A stretch of DNA of 64,000 nucleotides from UBA6115 sp050953005. Its GTDB lineage: Bacteria > Bacillota > Clostridia > Christensenellales > Aristaeellaceae. Positions 1 through 8,439 of this stretch are shown piece by piece (within the stretch, counting starts at the first letter, position 1; every line of letters begins with the position of its first letter). A program made the translations under genes and the position numbers. The stretch spans positions 186,001 through 250,000 of the forward strand of contig JBMNLV010000001.1 of assembly GCA_050953005.1 (NCBI GenBank), read 5' to 3'. The notes under the pieces are model-generated. The model saw only the letters and a program-made list of their open reading frames with translations, searched no databases and was not told where the DNA came from.

Positions 1-101
1 CAAAAATCACTGTGCCGGGCATTACACCGGTGATATCCAAAATCATCCAGATGCCGGATTCCCAAGTAATGGAGAAACTCATCCAGTCCCTGGAGCATTG
101 A
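1..101 (+). CDS. 3' end of an unidentified gene upstream of telA
   Basis: An open frame enters from the left edge and ends at a TGA at 99-101, giving about 33 residues ending QSLEH. The telA-like gene starts 6 bases later, so the two are probably co-transcribed. TelA genes often follow xpaC-type genes, but this tail is too short for me to assign to that or any other family. Confidence 0.5.
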   Translation, partial: KITVPGITPVISKIIQMPDSQVMEKLIQSLEH

Positions 102-106
102 GCAGC

Positions 107-1076
107 ATGACGACTGTCTTTGACCCTGTTCAAATTGCAAAGGATTTTGAAACCCGGGCACAGCTTACGCCGAAAAAGAAGCAAGATATTCTGTCCCAAG
201 CCCAGGGCATTGACCTGAAGGACGCCCTTACCGCAACCGGCTATGGCGCTAAGGAACAGCGCGACTTGGGAGATGTATCGGACCTCCTGCTCAAAAGGAG
301 CTTCCAGCGGCGCTTTGGAGGACGCAGTAGCTGCCATCTATGCTTTGCAGGAGCAGATTGCCAGCCTTGACATTGCCTCCCTTGGCAAGCCCAGGGGCTT
401 TTTTGCTTCACTCTTTTCACCTGAAAAGCGGCAGTACAATGCTTTGCGGCGGGACTATACGCAAATCACCTATCTGGTGGATCGCCTGGCCAATCAAATG
501 GATATGGCCAGGCTGGCGATTCAAAAGGAAATCGGCTTGTTAGATACCCTGTATGAGACCAACCAGGCATGCTATCACGCTCTGGAACTAAAAATCCTGG
601 CCGGAGAACAAGCCCTGGTCATGGCGGAACAGGAAACAAAAGCAGAAGATCAATCGGCTTCAAAGTCGTTTGCAGATCTGTTTTCAAACCGCCTTCACCA
701 GCTGCGCCAGTCCAAAACCATCAGCATGCAGCTGGCTGTACAGATCCGCCTGACCCAGCACAACCAGCAGTTGGTGGCCGACAAGCTCAAACAGATGACG
801 GACTTTGCTCTCCCCTTGTGGCAAAACCAGCTGGCCCTGGCGTTGAACATGAGCCGTCAGCAGGAGGCATTATCCGCCTATCGCAAGGCTGCCCGGCAGA
901 CAACGGAAGCAATGGGTCAAGCCAGGCAAGCCCTCCGGGAAGGAAGCAAAGGTACCGTACGGGAAGGTGAAACTGTGCTCACAGAGCTGGAACGCTTGAA
1001 GGAGGCTGACCTTCAGCTTCAGCAGCTGCTGGAAGAGACCCTTCTCAGCGCTCAGCAAGCTAACACTGCAAATTAA
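107..1076 (+). pseudogene. TelA-family (toxic anion resistance) protein, frameshifted
   Basis: This looks like a TelA/PF05816 protein, a family linked to tellurite and cell-envelope stress whose molecular role is unclear. The first ~60 residues are in one frame (MTTVFDPVQIAK onward). The rest continues in a second frame with the family pattern: a KPRGFFASLF segment, long amphipathic helices, and a LLDTLYETN..CYHALELKILAGEQAL stretch. The switch lies near 285-310, by the run CTCAAAAGG, so one indel would restore a protein of about 325 residues. The ATG at 107 is preferred over a TTG at 98 because the GGAG at 92-95 is well spaced only for the ATG. It is either a real pseudogene or a sequence error; the family call is fairly secure. 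Confidence 0.72.
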
Positions 1077-1079
1077 GAG

Positions 1080-1426
1080 ATGATAAACAAGTCTTTGCGT
1101 GCCATTCTGCTGCTCGTGTCGGTTTTCTTGGGTATATTGTTGGGATGCCGGCAGGTTTTGCCCCCGAAAGCCCCGTGGATATGGATGAAACGCCCATTGC
1201 TATCAACGAGGCGGATCAGGGGCCCGACTTTCAGCTGATGCTGACCCACATCCGGGAAATGGCGGGGGAAGTGCACAGCGTGGGCAGCCCCGGACTTGAA
1301 CGTGCCCAAGGGTACCTGAAAAACCAGCTGGAAAACATGGGATATGAGAATCAAAAATTATTAGATGATATTCAAGAGTATTTTGAAATTGGGAAAAAGA
1401 CAAGAAATGTTAAGTCCTCAGGATAA
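1080..1426 (+). pseudogene. Truncated, frameshifted M28-family peptidase lipoprotein
   Basis: The start at 1080 gives a lipoprotein-like signal (ILLLVSVFLGILLGC, lipobox LLGC). The frame breaks at a run of Cs near 1158-1163. The second frame (to 1426) carries a typical N-terminus of M28 zinc aminopeptidases: HIREMAGEVHSVGSPGLERA followed by YLKNQLENMGYE. No zinc-binding catalytic part follows. From about 1347 the DNA turns AT-rich and the peptide tail no longer resembles the family, so the gene was cut by a rearrangement here. It starts 3 bases after telA, which suggests a former shared operon. Confidence 0.65.
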
Positions 1427-1586
1427 CAGGTGCTGACAAATTAAATTCGCAGCTTCGAACGTCGCTTAATATATCATAAAGCCTTTTCTGTTTCAGGCAA
1501 ACAAAGCTTGCGCCAAAGACCGCCATTTTGATATGCTGTGTGTAATGGGAAGCTTGTTCGTTCTTGATGCGTGGCGGAGGTCCGTG

Positions 1587-3245
1587 ATGAAAAAAATTAC
1601 CTTCCTTTTGTTGGCTGTCCTGTTGTTGATTCCGTGTTTAACCAGCGGCGCCACTGTTTATGAAACCATTCGCCCGGAAGCCAGGGGAGAGGAAGTGGCC
1701 AGGCTTCAGCAGGCGCTGCTTGCGGAAGGCTATTCCCTTGCTGTGGACGGCATCTATGGCAGGCAAACCCGGCGTGCGGTGACCCTGTTTCAACGTGCCA
1801 AGGGGCTCAAGGTGGACGGCATCGCCGGGAATGAGACTTTAAGCCGGCTGTATGGAAACAAAACCCCGCGGGCAGATGCCGCCCCTGCTACCTCTGCCGT
1901 CCCCACCGTCTCTGCCACATCCGCCACCCTGCGCCCGGGCATGCGCGGCACGGCGGTGCAAGCCCTGCAGGAAGCTTTGAACCGGCATGGCTTTGGCTTA
2001 AAACCGGATGGTATTTATGGCCGTGCCACCACCCAGGCGGTACGGAGGTACCAGATTCAAAACAAGCTGCGGGTGGATGGCGTCGCCGGCAACCAGACCC
2101 TGAGCCTGCTGCTTGGCAGTACAGCCAGCGAGGAGGACGCCGGCGGCGCCATTGATCGTCCGGATTCTGATTATACTGCGCCCGGCACCAAGCCTGCTAC
2201 GGAAACAGCCGGCGCCAGCGTAGGCCAGACACTGCGGCGGGGCAGCGCTCCGGAGCAGATCGCCTACCTTCAGCAAGCTCTGCTGAAAGAAGGCACCAGC
2301 AATCTGGAAACAGACGGCGTCTTTGGCACCCAAACTGCTGCCGCCGTGCGCAATTTTCAAAGCAGCAACGGCATGCCTGCCAGCGGTAGCGCCGACCCTG
2401 CCACCCTGGCTTTACTGTACCAAAAAAGCGGTACCGGCAATGACGCGCTGCTGAAGACCGCTGTCAACCATACGGGTAAAGCGCTCTCCCTTCAGTCCGG
2501 CGCAAGAAAAAGAGCAGGCTCAGTACAAACCGTACCTGCCGGGGCGGCGATTACCATCCTCCTGGAGCAGGGAGAATGGTACCTGGCCAGCTACAAGCAC
2601 AAAAGCGGTTATGTACTAAAAGAACAAGTTCGCCTGACAAGCTGGCCCGCCCCCTTGGTCAATCTTGCCAGAGGCTTCTCAGAAAACGTCTACACCCTTA
2701 CAGGGGACAGGAAGGCGGATTTACTGGGCGTGGCCTTCACCCAGCTGGGTTTTTCAGGGGGCACCAGCGCCAACCCCACCCTGGACGGCACCGGTCCCGG
2801 CGGCCCCTTCTCCAAATACGGCGAATATTACCAGGATCCCGGCGAGTCCTACTGCTCCTACTTTGTGTCCTGGTCCGCAAGGAAGGCGGGCATTGGAGAA
2901 GGAATCATCAACAACGCCAGGGATGTGGACGGTGTGTTTTATGATGCCCAGCAAGCCTTCCGTTATTTCTTCACTCCCAAGGCTGCCCAGGCGCAGGCCC
3001 AGCGCCTGAATCCTGCCAGCCGCATGAGCCGAAGCGACTACGTTCCACAAGCGGGAGACCTGATTTATTTCCTGTGGAGCAATGCCAAGGCCCAGACCAC
3101 CTTCTCCCATATCGGCATTGTTTATGATGTGGACACGCAGTATGTGTACACACTGGAAGGAGCGGCCGGCGGCAGTGTGGACACCCGGATGTATGCCCTG
3201 AATGATCAGCGGATTGTAGGATACGCCCGGCCGCGGTATGATTAA
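1587..3245 (+). CDS. Secreted cell-wall hydrolase: three PG_binding_1 domains, SH3-like domain, CHAP domain
   Basis: This 552-residue exported protein probably cleaves peptidoglycan. After a signal peptide (MKKITFLLLAVLLLIPCLTS) come three PG_binding_1 repeats at about residues 27-90, 114-176 and 214-277, each with a DGIYG/DGVFG turn and a DGIAG-like motif. An SH3-like stretch lies at about 290-350. The C-terminal 180 residues resemble a CHAP amidase/endopeptidase: nucleophile Cys423 in SYCSYFVSW, His508 in FSHIGIVYD, and the AGDLIYF strand. The ATG at 1587 is chosen because GGCGGAGG sits 6 bases before it; an upstream ATG at 1533 would put the signal peptide inside the protein. It stands alone on this strand. 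Substrate bond and timing of action are not visible. Confidence 0.85.
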   Translation: MKKITFLLLAVLLLIPCLTSGATVYETIRPEARGEEVARLQQALLAEGYSLAVDGIYGRQTRRAVTLFQRAKGLKVDGIAGNETLSRLYGNKTPRADAAPATSAVPTVSATSATLRPGMRGTAVQALQEALNRHGFGLKPDGIYGRATTQAVRRYQIQNKLRVDGVAGNQTLSLLLGSTASEEDAGGAIDRPDSDYTAPGTKPATETAGASVGQTLRRGSAPEQIAYLQQALLKEGTSNLETDGVFGTQTAAAVRNFQSSNGMPASGSADPATLALLYQKSGTGNDALLKTAVNHTGKALSLQSGARKRAGSVQTVPAGAAITILLEQGEWYLASYKHKSGYVLKEQVRLTSWPAPLVNLARGFSENVYTLTGDRKADLLGVAFTQLGFSGGTSANPTLDGTGPGGPFSKYGEYYQDPGESYCSYFVSWSARKAGIGEGIINNARDVDGVFYDAQQAFRYFFTPKAAQAQAQRLNPASRMSRSDYVPQAGDLIYFLWSNAKAQTTFSHIGIVYDVDTQYVYTLEGAAGGSVDTRMYALNDQRIVGYARPRYD

Positions 3246-3320
3246 ATGGCCCGAAAAGGCTCCATGCGGGAAATGATAGTTGAATAATCTTGACATATAT
3301 CCCCATCCCTCATCCCCCAA

Positions 3321-3361
3321 GCGAACAAAGTTGGCAGTTCATTGGTGCCGACTCTGTTCGC
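3321..3361. repeat. Imperfect inverted repeat, 16-bp arms
   Basis: Arms at 3321-3336 and 3346-3361 (GCGAACAAAGTTGGCA and TGCCGACTCTGTTCGC) pair with two mismatches around a 9-base loop. It lies just beyond the stop codon of the IS66 transposase remnant, so it could be part of the old IS end or a terminator; there is no T run. Confidence 0.5.
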
Positions 3362-3384
3362 CTGTATAATCTTCAGAGTAAGCG

Positions 3385-3591
3385 TCAAACGCTCTTTACC
3401 ACCCTACACACCTCCGGCGCATTGATCGGCAACAATTGCGCTACCTGATTTTCTACGCTCAGATCCAGTTTGGGCGCCTCGCGCATCAGCCAGGTCAGAT
3501 AACGGGCCATTCTCTTTTTCGCGGTTTCAACCAAACTATAAATGATGGCGCTGGCTTTCGCGCCCTTGGGTACATTGGCAAACAGGAAGTT
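3385..3591 (-). pseudogene. IS66-family transposase, C-terminal remnant
   Basis: Read on the minus strand, this stretch encodes NFLFANVPKGAKASAIIYSL, then VETAKKRMARYLTWLM and a C-terminal LLPINAPEVCR, ending at the TGA 3387-3385. This is the end of the DDE domain of IS66-family (TnpC) transposases. The start and all catalytic residues are missing: the match stops at 3591, exactly where a short tandem repeat begins. It is a dead IS fragment. Confidence 0.75.
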
Positions 3592-3592
3592 C

Positions 3593-3654
3593 TACAACTC
3601 GGGGATTCTACAACTCTACAACTCGGGGACTACAACTCGGGAACTCTACAACTC
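3593..3654. repeat. Degenerate tandem repeat, five copies of TACAACTC
   Basis: Copies of TACAACTC start at 3593, 3609, 3617, 3631 and 3647, most followed by GGGGA or GGGAA. The array begins right at the breakpoint of the IS66 remnant and ends about 14 bases before the rplS promoter. Confidence 0.8.
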
Positions 3655-3667
3655 GGGGATTAAAAGC

Positions 3668-3697
3668 TTGCAATTTATCCTCTCAACATGGTAATAT
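3668..3697 (+). promoter_or_regulatory. Likely sigma-A promoter of rplS
   Basis: TTGCAA at 3668-3673, an 18-base spacer, and TAATAT at 3692-3697, about 75 bases upstream of the rplS start. Confidence 0.55.
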
Positions 3698-3771
3698 ATG
3701 TTTTGTGACATTGGGCGGTCCGCTGTGTTTTGAGGACGCATGAACGCCTGGAAAAGAAGGAGGAAACCCCT

Positions 3772-4125
3772 GTGAGCGAGATTATCCGTTCCATTGAAGC
3801 GCAGCAGTTGCGTGATGACCGCATCGCATTTGGTGTTGGTGATACCGTCCGTGTTTTTGTCAAGGTCGTAGAAGGCAGCCGAGAGCGCCTGCAAGCCTTT
3901 GAGGGCACTGTGATTGCCAAACGTAACGGTTCCACCCGTGAAACTTTTACCGTACGCCGTGTGTCTTATGGTATTGGTGTGGAGCGCACATTCCCGTTGC
4001 ATTCTCCGCGTGTGGATCGCATTGAGCTGGTTCGTCCCGGCAAGGTGCGCCGCGCCAAATTGTACTATTTACGTTCCCGCCAGGGTAAGGCTGCAAAGAT
4101 CAAGGATGCCTCACAGCGTCGTTAA
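3772..4125 (+). CDS. rplS: 50S ribosomal protein L19
   Basis: L19 sits at the 30S-50S interface of the ribosome. The 117-residue product has the normal length and the family pattern: SEIIRSIEAQQLRDD at the start, then FEGTVIAKRNGSTRETFTVR, GIGVERTFPLHSP and KLYYLR. The GTG at 3772 is chosen because AAGGAGG at 3757-3763 precedes it by 8 bases and it gives the standard N-terminus; an earlier start would add 14 residues across the ribosome binding site. rplS usually follows rimM and trmD, but here it stands alone behind IS debris with its own promoter, which points to local rearrangement. Confidence 0.96.
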   Translation: MSEIIRSIEAQQLRDDRIAFGVGDTVRVFVKVVEGSRERLQAFEGTVIAKRNGSTRETFTVRRVSYGIGVERTFPLHSPRVDRIELVRPGKVRRAKLYYLRSRQGKAAKIKDASQRR

Positions 4126-4152
4126 CACGGTAAACGTAGCCCTAAAAAACAG

Positions 4153-4173
4153 CGGCCCTTCGAGGCCGTTTTT
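4153..4173. terminator. Rho-independent terminator between rplS and the HAD gene
   Basis: Stem CGGCC (4153-4157)/GGCCG (4164-4168) followed by TTTTT; an A run lies on the other side, so it can serve both converging genes. Confidence 0.75.
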
Positions 4174-4190
4174 AAATGCTTGCCGCTAAC

Positions 4191-4829
4191 CTATTGCCAG
4201 CGTTTTATAGGGATATCTTGTCCCAGCGCGCGAACTTTTGCATGAGGATTTACCAGAAATGGCTGCCCAACCATTCGCAGCATGGGAAGGTCATTGACAC
4301 TGTCACCATAAGCGCTGGAGCCAGGCCAGTCAATATCAATATCCTTTTGTGAAAGCCACTGATGAATACGGTGGACCTTTTCTTCCCGGGCCAGGTTATG
4401 CCGGATGGTCATTCCTTCATCAGTTTGGGTTCCCAATATACCATTGACTGGCAGAGCTTCTGAAAGATATTGCAAATAAATCTCGGGAGAGGCGGATACT
4501 ACCAACACCCAATCTCCACGTGAGGCATGTTGTTCCATAGTTATGACTGCATCAGAGTACAGGTATGGAACAAGTCGTTTTTGAGTAAATCGCCGGCAAA
4601 AATTTTGCCGCGCGGCAGGTGATAATTTCAATAAAGGCTGCAACGAGAGACTCTTGATCTCCTCAGTAGAAATCCTGCCCAGTCTCCACTTGATTGTATT
4701 CCGCAATATCCTCAGCATCCCAAAAGTTGTAAGAAGATCCTCACTGGCCATTTCACGAATAAAGGCGACGATGCTGTCTCCTTTACACATTGTATCGTCA
4801 AAATCAAACAAGGCGAGACGTTGCTTCAT
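4191..4829 (-). CDS. HAD-IB family phosphatase (phosphoserine-phosphatase-like)
   Basis: A 212-residue haloacid-dehalogenase-type hydrolase, probably a cytosolic phosphomonoesterase. All HAD motifs are present: motif I FDFDDT (nucleophile Asp9, acid Asp11), motif II VVSASPE, the motif III lysine in REEKVHR, and motif IV GDSVNDLPML. The GDSxNDxxML form and the helical cap after motif I place it in subfamily IB with SerB-like enzymes, but the substrate cannot be read from sequence. A strong AGGAGG lies ahead of the ATG. It stands alone, converging on rplS. Confidence 0.85.
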   Translation of the reverse strand: MKQRLALFDFDDTMCKGDSIVAFIREMASEDLLTTFGMLRILRNTIKWRLGRISTEEIKSLSLQPLLKLSPAARQNFCRRFTQKRLVPYLYSDAVITMEQHASRGDWVLVVSASPEIYLQYLSEALPVNGILGTQTDEGMTIRHNLAREEKVHRIHQWLSQKDIDIDWPGSSAYGDSVNDLPMLRMVGQPFLVNPHAKVRALGQDIPIKRWQ

Positions 4830-4905
4830 ACGAAATCCTCCTATTATAAATAACAGGCTAACTTAGCTTGGATACGCTGTCAACGTACAAAATCGATTTA
4901 TGGTT

Positions 4906-5025
4906 CTATAGTTTTGCAATGTGTTTCATCAGGCGAATGTCTCTTTGATTTTTGCTTTTTACATTGATTTTTGCACGTTTGCCCTTGAGTTTCCATATAG
5001 CCTCAACTGGCTCATAGAATTCACA
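4906..5025 (-). pseudogene. Unidentified minus-strand coding remnant
   Basis: An open minus-strand frame reads EFYEPVEAIWKLKGKRAK and continues for about 18 residues to a TAG at 4908-4906. It has no start and I do not recognise it. It lies between the HAD gene and an IS630 remnant, so it may be more mobile-element debris. The rest of 4862-5172 shows no gene. Confidence 0.25.
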
Positions 5026-5172
5026 CAGTGAAGCCGGTGAATTTGGTCAAGTCGAGAAATCATCGCCCAAGATTGCATGAAATTCGTCCATTCAGGCATC
5101 AAAAATGAGGAATCATCCGTCTTTTTGCAGTAGAATTAACTCGCCACAAAAAACTCGGCTAAACAAAAAGAA

Positions 5173-5544
5173 AGAGGTTTCAGCCTGGTGATGCCCTACG
5201 CAAACACGGACTGCGTGAATGTCTTTCCGGAGGAACTCTCGAAGGCTTATCCTGATGAATATATCCTGCTGTTATTGGATAACGCGGCCTGGCGCCACTC
5301 ATCCGCCATGGTGGTGCCGGACCGCGTAGAACTGTTTCCGTTGCTGCCCTATACCCCGGAACTCAACCCCATTGAGATGATATGGGATGAGGCGCGGGAA
5401 AAAGGGTTTCACGATGAGATTTTTAAGAACCTGGAAGCGGTGATAGACCGCTTATGCCGGACTGTGAAGGATTTGGCAGAGGATATCCAACGTGTCGCTT
5501 CCATCACTCATCGCAGATGGCTCATCGATGCATTTACGTTTTAG
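5173..5544 (+). pseudogene. IS630-family transposase, C-terminal half
   Basis: The reading frame runs in phase from GFSLVMPYANTD through a DDE-domain core with LLLLDNAAWRHS (second catalytic Asp) and LLPYTPELNPIEMIWDE (final catalytic Glu), then a normal C-terminus. The N-terminal helix-turn-helix and the first catalytic Asp are absent: before 5173 the sequence is unrelated. It is a 5'-truncated IS630-type transposase that cannot be active. Confidence 0.8.
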
Positions 5545-5623
5545 TATAGAATATAATCTATAGCTTCTGCCAATAGTATTCGTCTTGCTAATACTGCTTC
5601 CCAAAATGATCTCATCTCTCGGC

Positions 5624-6795
5624 TTACCGCAACGCCCTGAGCAGCGCCTCCGCGCGGTCGGTCTTTTCCCAGGGCAGATCCAAATCCAGCCGTCCAAAAT
5701 GGCCGTAGGTAGCCGTCTGGCGATAAATGGGCCGGCGCAAATCCAGCGCGCTGATGATCCCGTCGGGCGTAAAATCCATCACCTCTTGCAGGGCTTGCTC
5801 AATGCGCTCATCAGGCACCTGGCCGGTTGCGTAGGTATCCACCGTGAAGCTGACCGGCTGCGCGCGGCCGATGGCATAGGCCAGAGCCACCTGGCAACGC
5901 TTAGCCAAACCCGCGGCAATGACATTCTTGGCGGCATAGCGCGCCATGTATGCGCCGGAGCGGTCTACCTTGGTGGGATCCTTTCCGGAGAAGCAACCGC
6001 CGCCGTGCGGTACGAAGCCGCCGTAGGTATCCACGATGATTTTACGACCGGTCAGCCCGCTGTCCCCAGCCGGACCGCCAATGACAAAACGCCCGGAAGG
6101 ATTGACCAGAATCTCAGTATTCGCGGTGAACAGCTCTTCAGTGATGGTTTTGCGGATGACTTCCTCGATCATCGCCTCACGGATTTCCGACTGGCTTGCT
6201 TTTTCAGCGTGATGGGCAGAGATCACCACGTTGCTGACGGATACAGGCCGGTCGTTCTCATACACCATGCTGACCTGGCTTTTGCCATCAGGACGCATCC
6301 AGGAAAAGCAGCGGGGATTTACGCACCTCATCCATTCGCCGGGCCAGGCGGTGAGCCAGCGCAATAGGCCATCGGAAGGTATTCAGGGGTCTCGTCCGTA
6401 GCATAACCAAACATCATACCCTGATCGCCCGCACCGGTTTGTTGCTTGCCGCCTGCGCGACTTTCAAGCGCCTGACTGACACCCAGGGCAATGTCCGGGG
6501 ATTGTTCATTGACAGCGGTCAATACCGCACAGGTATGACCGTCAAAGCCGAACTTGGCTCGGTTGTAGCCTATGTCAAGCACAACACCCCGGGCTATATC
6601 CTGGATGGGCACATAAGTATTGGTGGAGATCTCTCCCATAACCAAAATCAGCCCGGTGGTGGCACAGGTTTCGCACGCAACGCGCGCATCCGGATCCTCT
6701 GTGAGGATAGCGTCCAGCACAGCGTCTGAGATCTGGTCGCACATCTTATCCGGATGCCCGGCAGTAACAGATTCGGCAGTAAACAGTTTTCTCAT
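5624..6795 (-). pseudogene. metK: S-adenosylmethionine synthetase with two apparent frameshifts
   Basis: MetK makes S-adenosylmethionine from methionine and ATP. The full length (about 390 codons) is present. The N-terminal part (FTAESVTAGHPDKMCDQISD, GAGDQGMMFGYATDETPEYLP) and the C-terminal part (RPDGKSQV, GRFVIGGPAGDSGLTGRKI, GGGCFSGKDPTKVDRS) are in different frames. Between them a third frame reads IALAHRLARRMDEVRK, the expected middle. The first switch lies near 6367-6372 (GGCC after the codons for LPM), the second near 6290-6318. Nothing else is decayed and the riboswitch is intact, so sequence errors are at least as likely as a true pseudogene. Confidence 0.85.
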
Positions 6796-6807
6796 GATTT
6801 TCCTCCT

Positions 6808-6838
6808 GAAAAAATCGGGCGCTTGCGATAAGCGCCCG
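6808..6838 (-). terminator. Intrinsic terminator of the metK riboswitch
   Basis: On the minus strand, arms 6838-6830 and 6824-6816 (CGGGCGCTT/AAGCGCCCG) are followed by a run of Ts, just before the metK ribosome binding site. It lies directly downstream of the SAM aptamer and is its expression platform. The CTTATC in its 5' half repeats the first strand of the aptamer's closing helix. Confidence 0.85.
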
Positions 6839-6848
6839 TTTGTGCGAA

Positions 6849-6940
6849 CTTATCTTCCGGCTCTCGCCGCAGGATGTGGCACCTTGCGTCTGCAGGCTGC
6901 CGGGCTTCATCGGGCCAGTCCCTCCGCCACTCTTGATAAG
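6849..6940 (-). ncRNA. SAM-I (S-box) riboswitch aptamer
   Basis: Read on the minus strand, the leader contains the conserved S-box core: CTTATCAAGAG, TGGCGGAGGGACTGGCCC, GATGAAGCCCGGCAGCC, GGTGCCA, and GCGAGAGCCGGAAGATAAG. P1 is CTTATC (6940-6935) with GATAAG (6854-6849). S-box RNAs stop transcription of methionine and SAM genes when SAM is bound. The GATAAG strand can instead pair with CTTATC in the downstream terminator, giving an antiterminator when SAM is low. Confidence 0.95.
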
Positions 6941-7026
6941 TGTATTCACTTGCTTATACAATATGATAAGTTGGGATATGCGTCAAGCCCCGGACAAAAA
7001 GAATTTTACAATTTGGGAGGAAGCTC

Positions 7027-7636
7027 ATGCTCTTTATCGGCATATGCGGCGCAAGCGGCTCAGGCAAGTCCACGCTATCGGAGGAACTGGTGCGCGCAGT
7101 AGGCGCGAACTGTACTGTCATCAACCAAGACGCCTATTACTTTGATTACCCGCATTTAAGCTTTGAGGAGCGATGTGCGCTCAACTTTGATGAGCCTCGC
7201 ATCTTTGACCATGACGCGCTGCTGGAAGACATCATTCAGCTGATGGCCGGCCGCAGCATCCCCCGGCGCGCCTATGACTTCACCCGTCACGCGCGTGCCC
7301 AAAGCACTGAGATAATCCATCCCGGAAAAGTGCTGATTCTTGAAGGCATCCATGCTTTTTTCGACAAACGCCTGTATGAAAAGATGTTCTTAAAGCTGTT
7401 TATCAACGTGGAACCGGACATTTGCCTGCTTCGCCGCATCAACCGTGACATCAAGGAGCGCGCGCGCAGCATTGACAGCATATCCGCGCAATACCTGGCT
7501 ACTGTCAAGCCCATGTATGACAAGTATATCCGCAACTATATCCACCAGGCTGATGTTATTGTTACCCACGGCGGAAAAAAACGCCAGGATTGTAGAAATC
7601 CTGGCCGGTTACCTGCGCGATTCGCTGGAGACCTGA
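7027..7636 (+). CDS. Uridine-kinase-like P-loop nucleoside kinase (frameshift near 3' end)
   Basis: This resembles the uridine kinase/phosphoribulokinase family, which phosphorylates uridine or cytidine with NTP. The P-loop GASGSGKST is at residues 8-16, followed by INQDAYYFDYP, a DHDALLEDI segment and the RRINRDIKERARS lid region. The ribosome binding site GGGAGGA is well placed. At about 7571-7580 (GGCGGAAAAAAACGCC) the frame should shift so the protein ends NARIVEILAGYLRDSLET at 7636. Without the shift an unrelated tail runs to 7680, on into the 3' end of mntP. A one-base homopolymer error is the simplest explanation. Confidence 0.8.
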
Positions 7637-7648
7637 TGACAGGAGATA

Positions 7649-8212
7649 TTAAGCGCTCAAGTGCTCCACTAAGATTTTGACGCCAATCCCAATCAGCGCC
7701 ACTCCCCCTACCAACTGCGCCTTGGTGTACAGCTTGGCGCCAAAGCGCTTTCCAATAAAGAATCCAGCGAAACACAACACCAGAGTAATCACGCCAATGT
7801 TCGTGATTGCCAGCCAGATGCCAGTATCCAGCACTGCCAGGGCTATGCCTGCCGCCAACGCGTCAATGCTGGTAGCAATGCTCAGCAACAGTAGCTCCAC
7901 AAAGCGCAGCGGAGTGCACACCATCTCCTCCCCTTCGTTTTTGACGGCTTCAAAAAACAGCTTGCCGCCTATAAAGGCCAGCAGAGCAAAAGCGATATAG
8001 TGATCGACCGACTCGATATATACCCGGAAGCGACTGCCCAACAGCCATCCTATCAGGGGCATCAACGCCTGGAAAAAGCCAAAAGATACCGCGATAGCCA
8101 AGCCTTCACCCCGGTTTCGTTGACCGGCCAGACAGGCCCCCTTGCACACCGCCACCGCAAACGCGTCCATGGACAAAGCCAGCGCCAGGGTAATCAGTTC
8201 CGCGTACCTCAT
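7649..8212 (-). CDS. mntP: Manganese efflux pump MntP
   Basis: MntP exports Mn2+ across the membrane. The 187-residue protein has six hydrophobic segments and the two family half-repeats with acidic residues inside the membrane: SMDAFAVAVCKG near the N-terminus and ATSIDALAAG in the middle. A GGGGGAAG ribosome binding site precedes the ATG. It has its own sigma-A promoter. I looked for a yybP-ykoY manganese riboswitch, common before such genes, and found none: the leader is too short. Confidence 0.92.
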   Translation of the reverse strand: MRYAELITLALALSMDAFAVAVCKGACLAGQRNRGEGLAIAVSFGFFQALMPLIGWLLGSRFRVYIESVDHYIAFALLAFIGGKLFFEAVKNEGEEMVCTPLRFVELLLLSIATSIDALAAGIALAVLDTGIWLAITNIGVITLVLCFAGFFIGKRFGAKLYTKAQLVGGVALIGIGVKILVEHLSA

Positions 8213-8240
8213 GAACTTCCCCCACTGTTAATTCTGGCGT

Positions 8241-8269
8241 ATTGTAGCAAAGCGTTATAATTGTGTCAA
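8241..8269 (-). promoter_or_regulatory. Sigma-A promoter of mntP
   Basis: On the minus strand, TTGACA (8269-8264), a 17-base spacer and TACAAT (8246-8241), placing the start of transcription about 20-25 bases before the ATG. Confidence 0.8.
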
Positions 8270-8296
8270 TTTGATGAAGAATTCTTATCAATTTCA

Positions 8297-8325
8297 TTGA
8301 TAAACACGACCGACTGTGGTAAACT
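8297..8325 (+). promoter_or_regulatory. Likely sigma-A promoter of the PG-binding lipoprotein
   Basis: TTGATA (8297-8302), 17-base spacer, TAAACT (8320-8325). The leader to the ATG at 8440 would be about 105 bases. Confidence 0.5.
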
Positions 8326-8439
8326 TGCGATGATGGAATGATAAAGCCACTTTATTGTGGATGAAAGCATGGTTTCCATCCGTTTGATCAAGTGAAACAC
8401 GTTCACAAACGAACAAGTATCGTAAAAAGGATGGTAGGA

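Noticed and set aside
1533..1586. Upstream start for the CHAP hydrolase
   Set aside because: It would bury the signal peptide and the GGCGGAGG ribosome binding site inside the coding region.
3593..3654. CRISPR-like array
   Set aside because: The repeat units are only 8-14 bases, unevenly spaced, without spacers or cas genes.
8213..8240. Possible yybP-ykoY manganese riboswitch before mntP
   Set aside because: The promoter lies about 30 bases from the start codon, leaving no room for the aptamer, and its conserved loops are absent.
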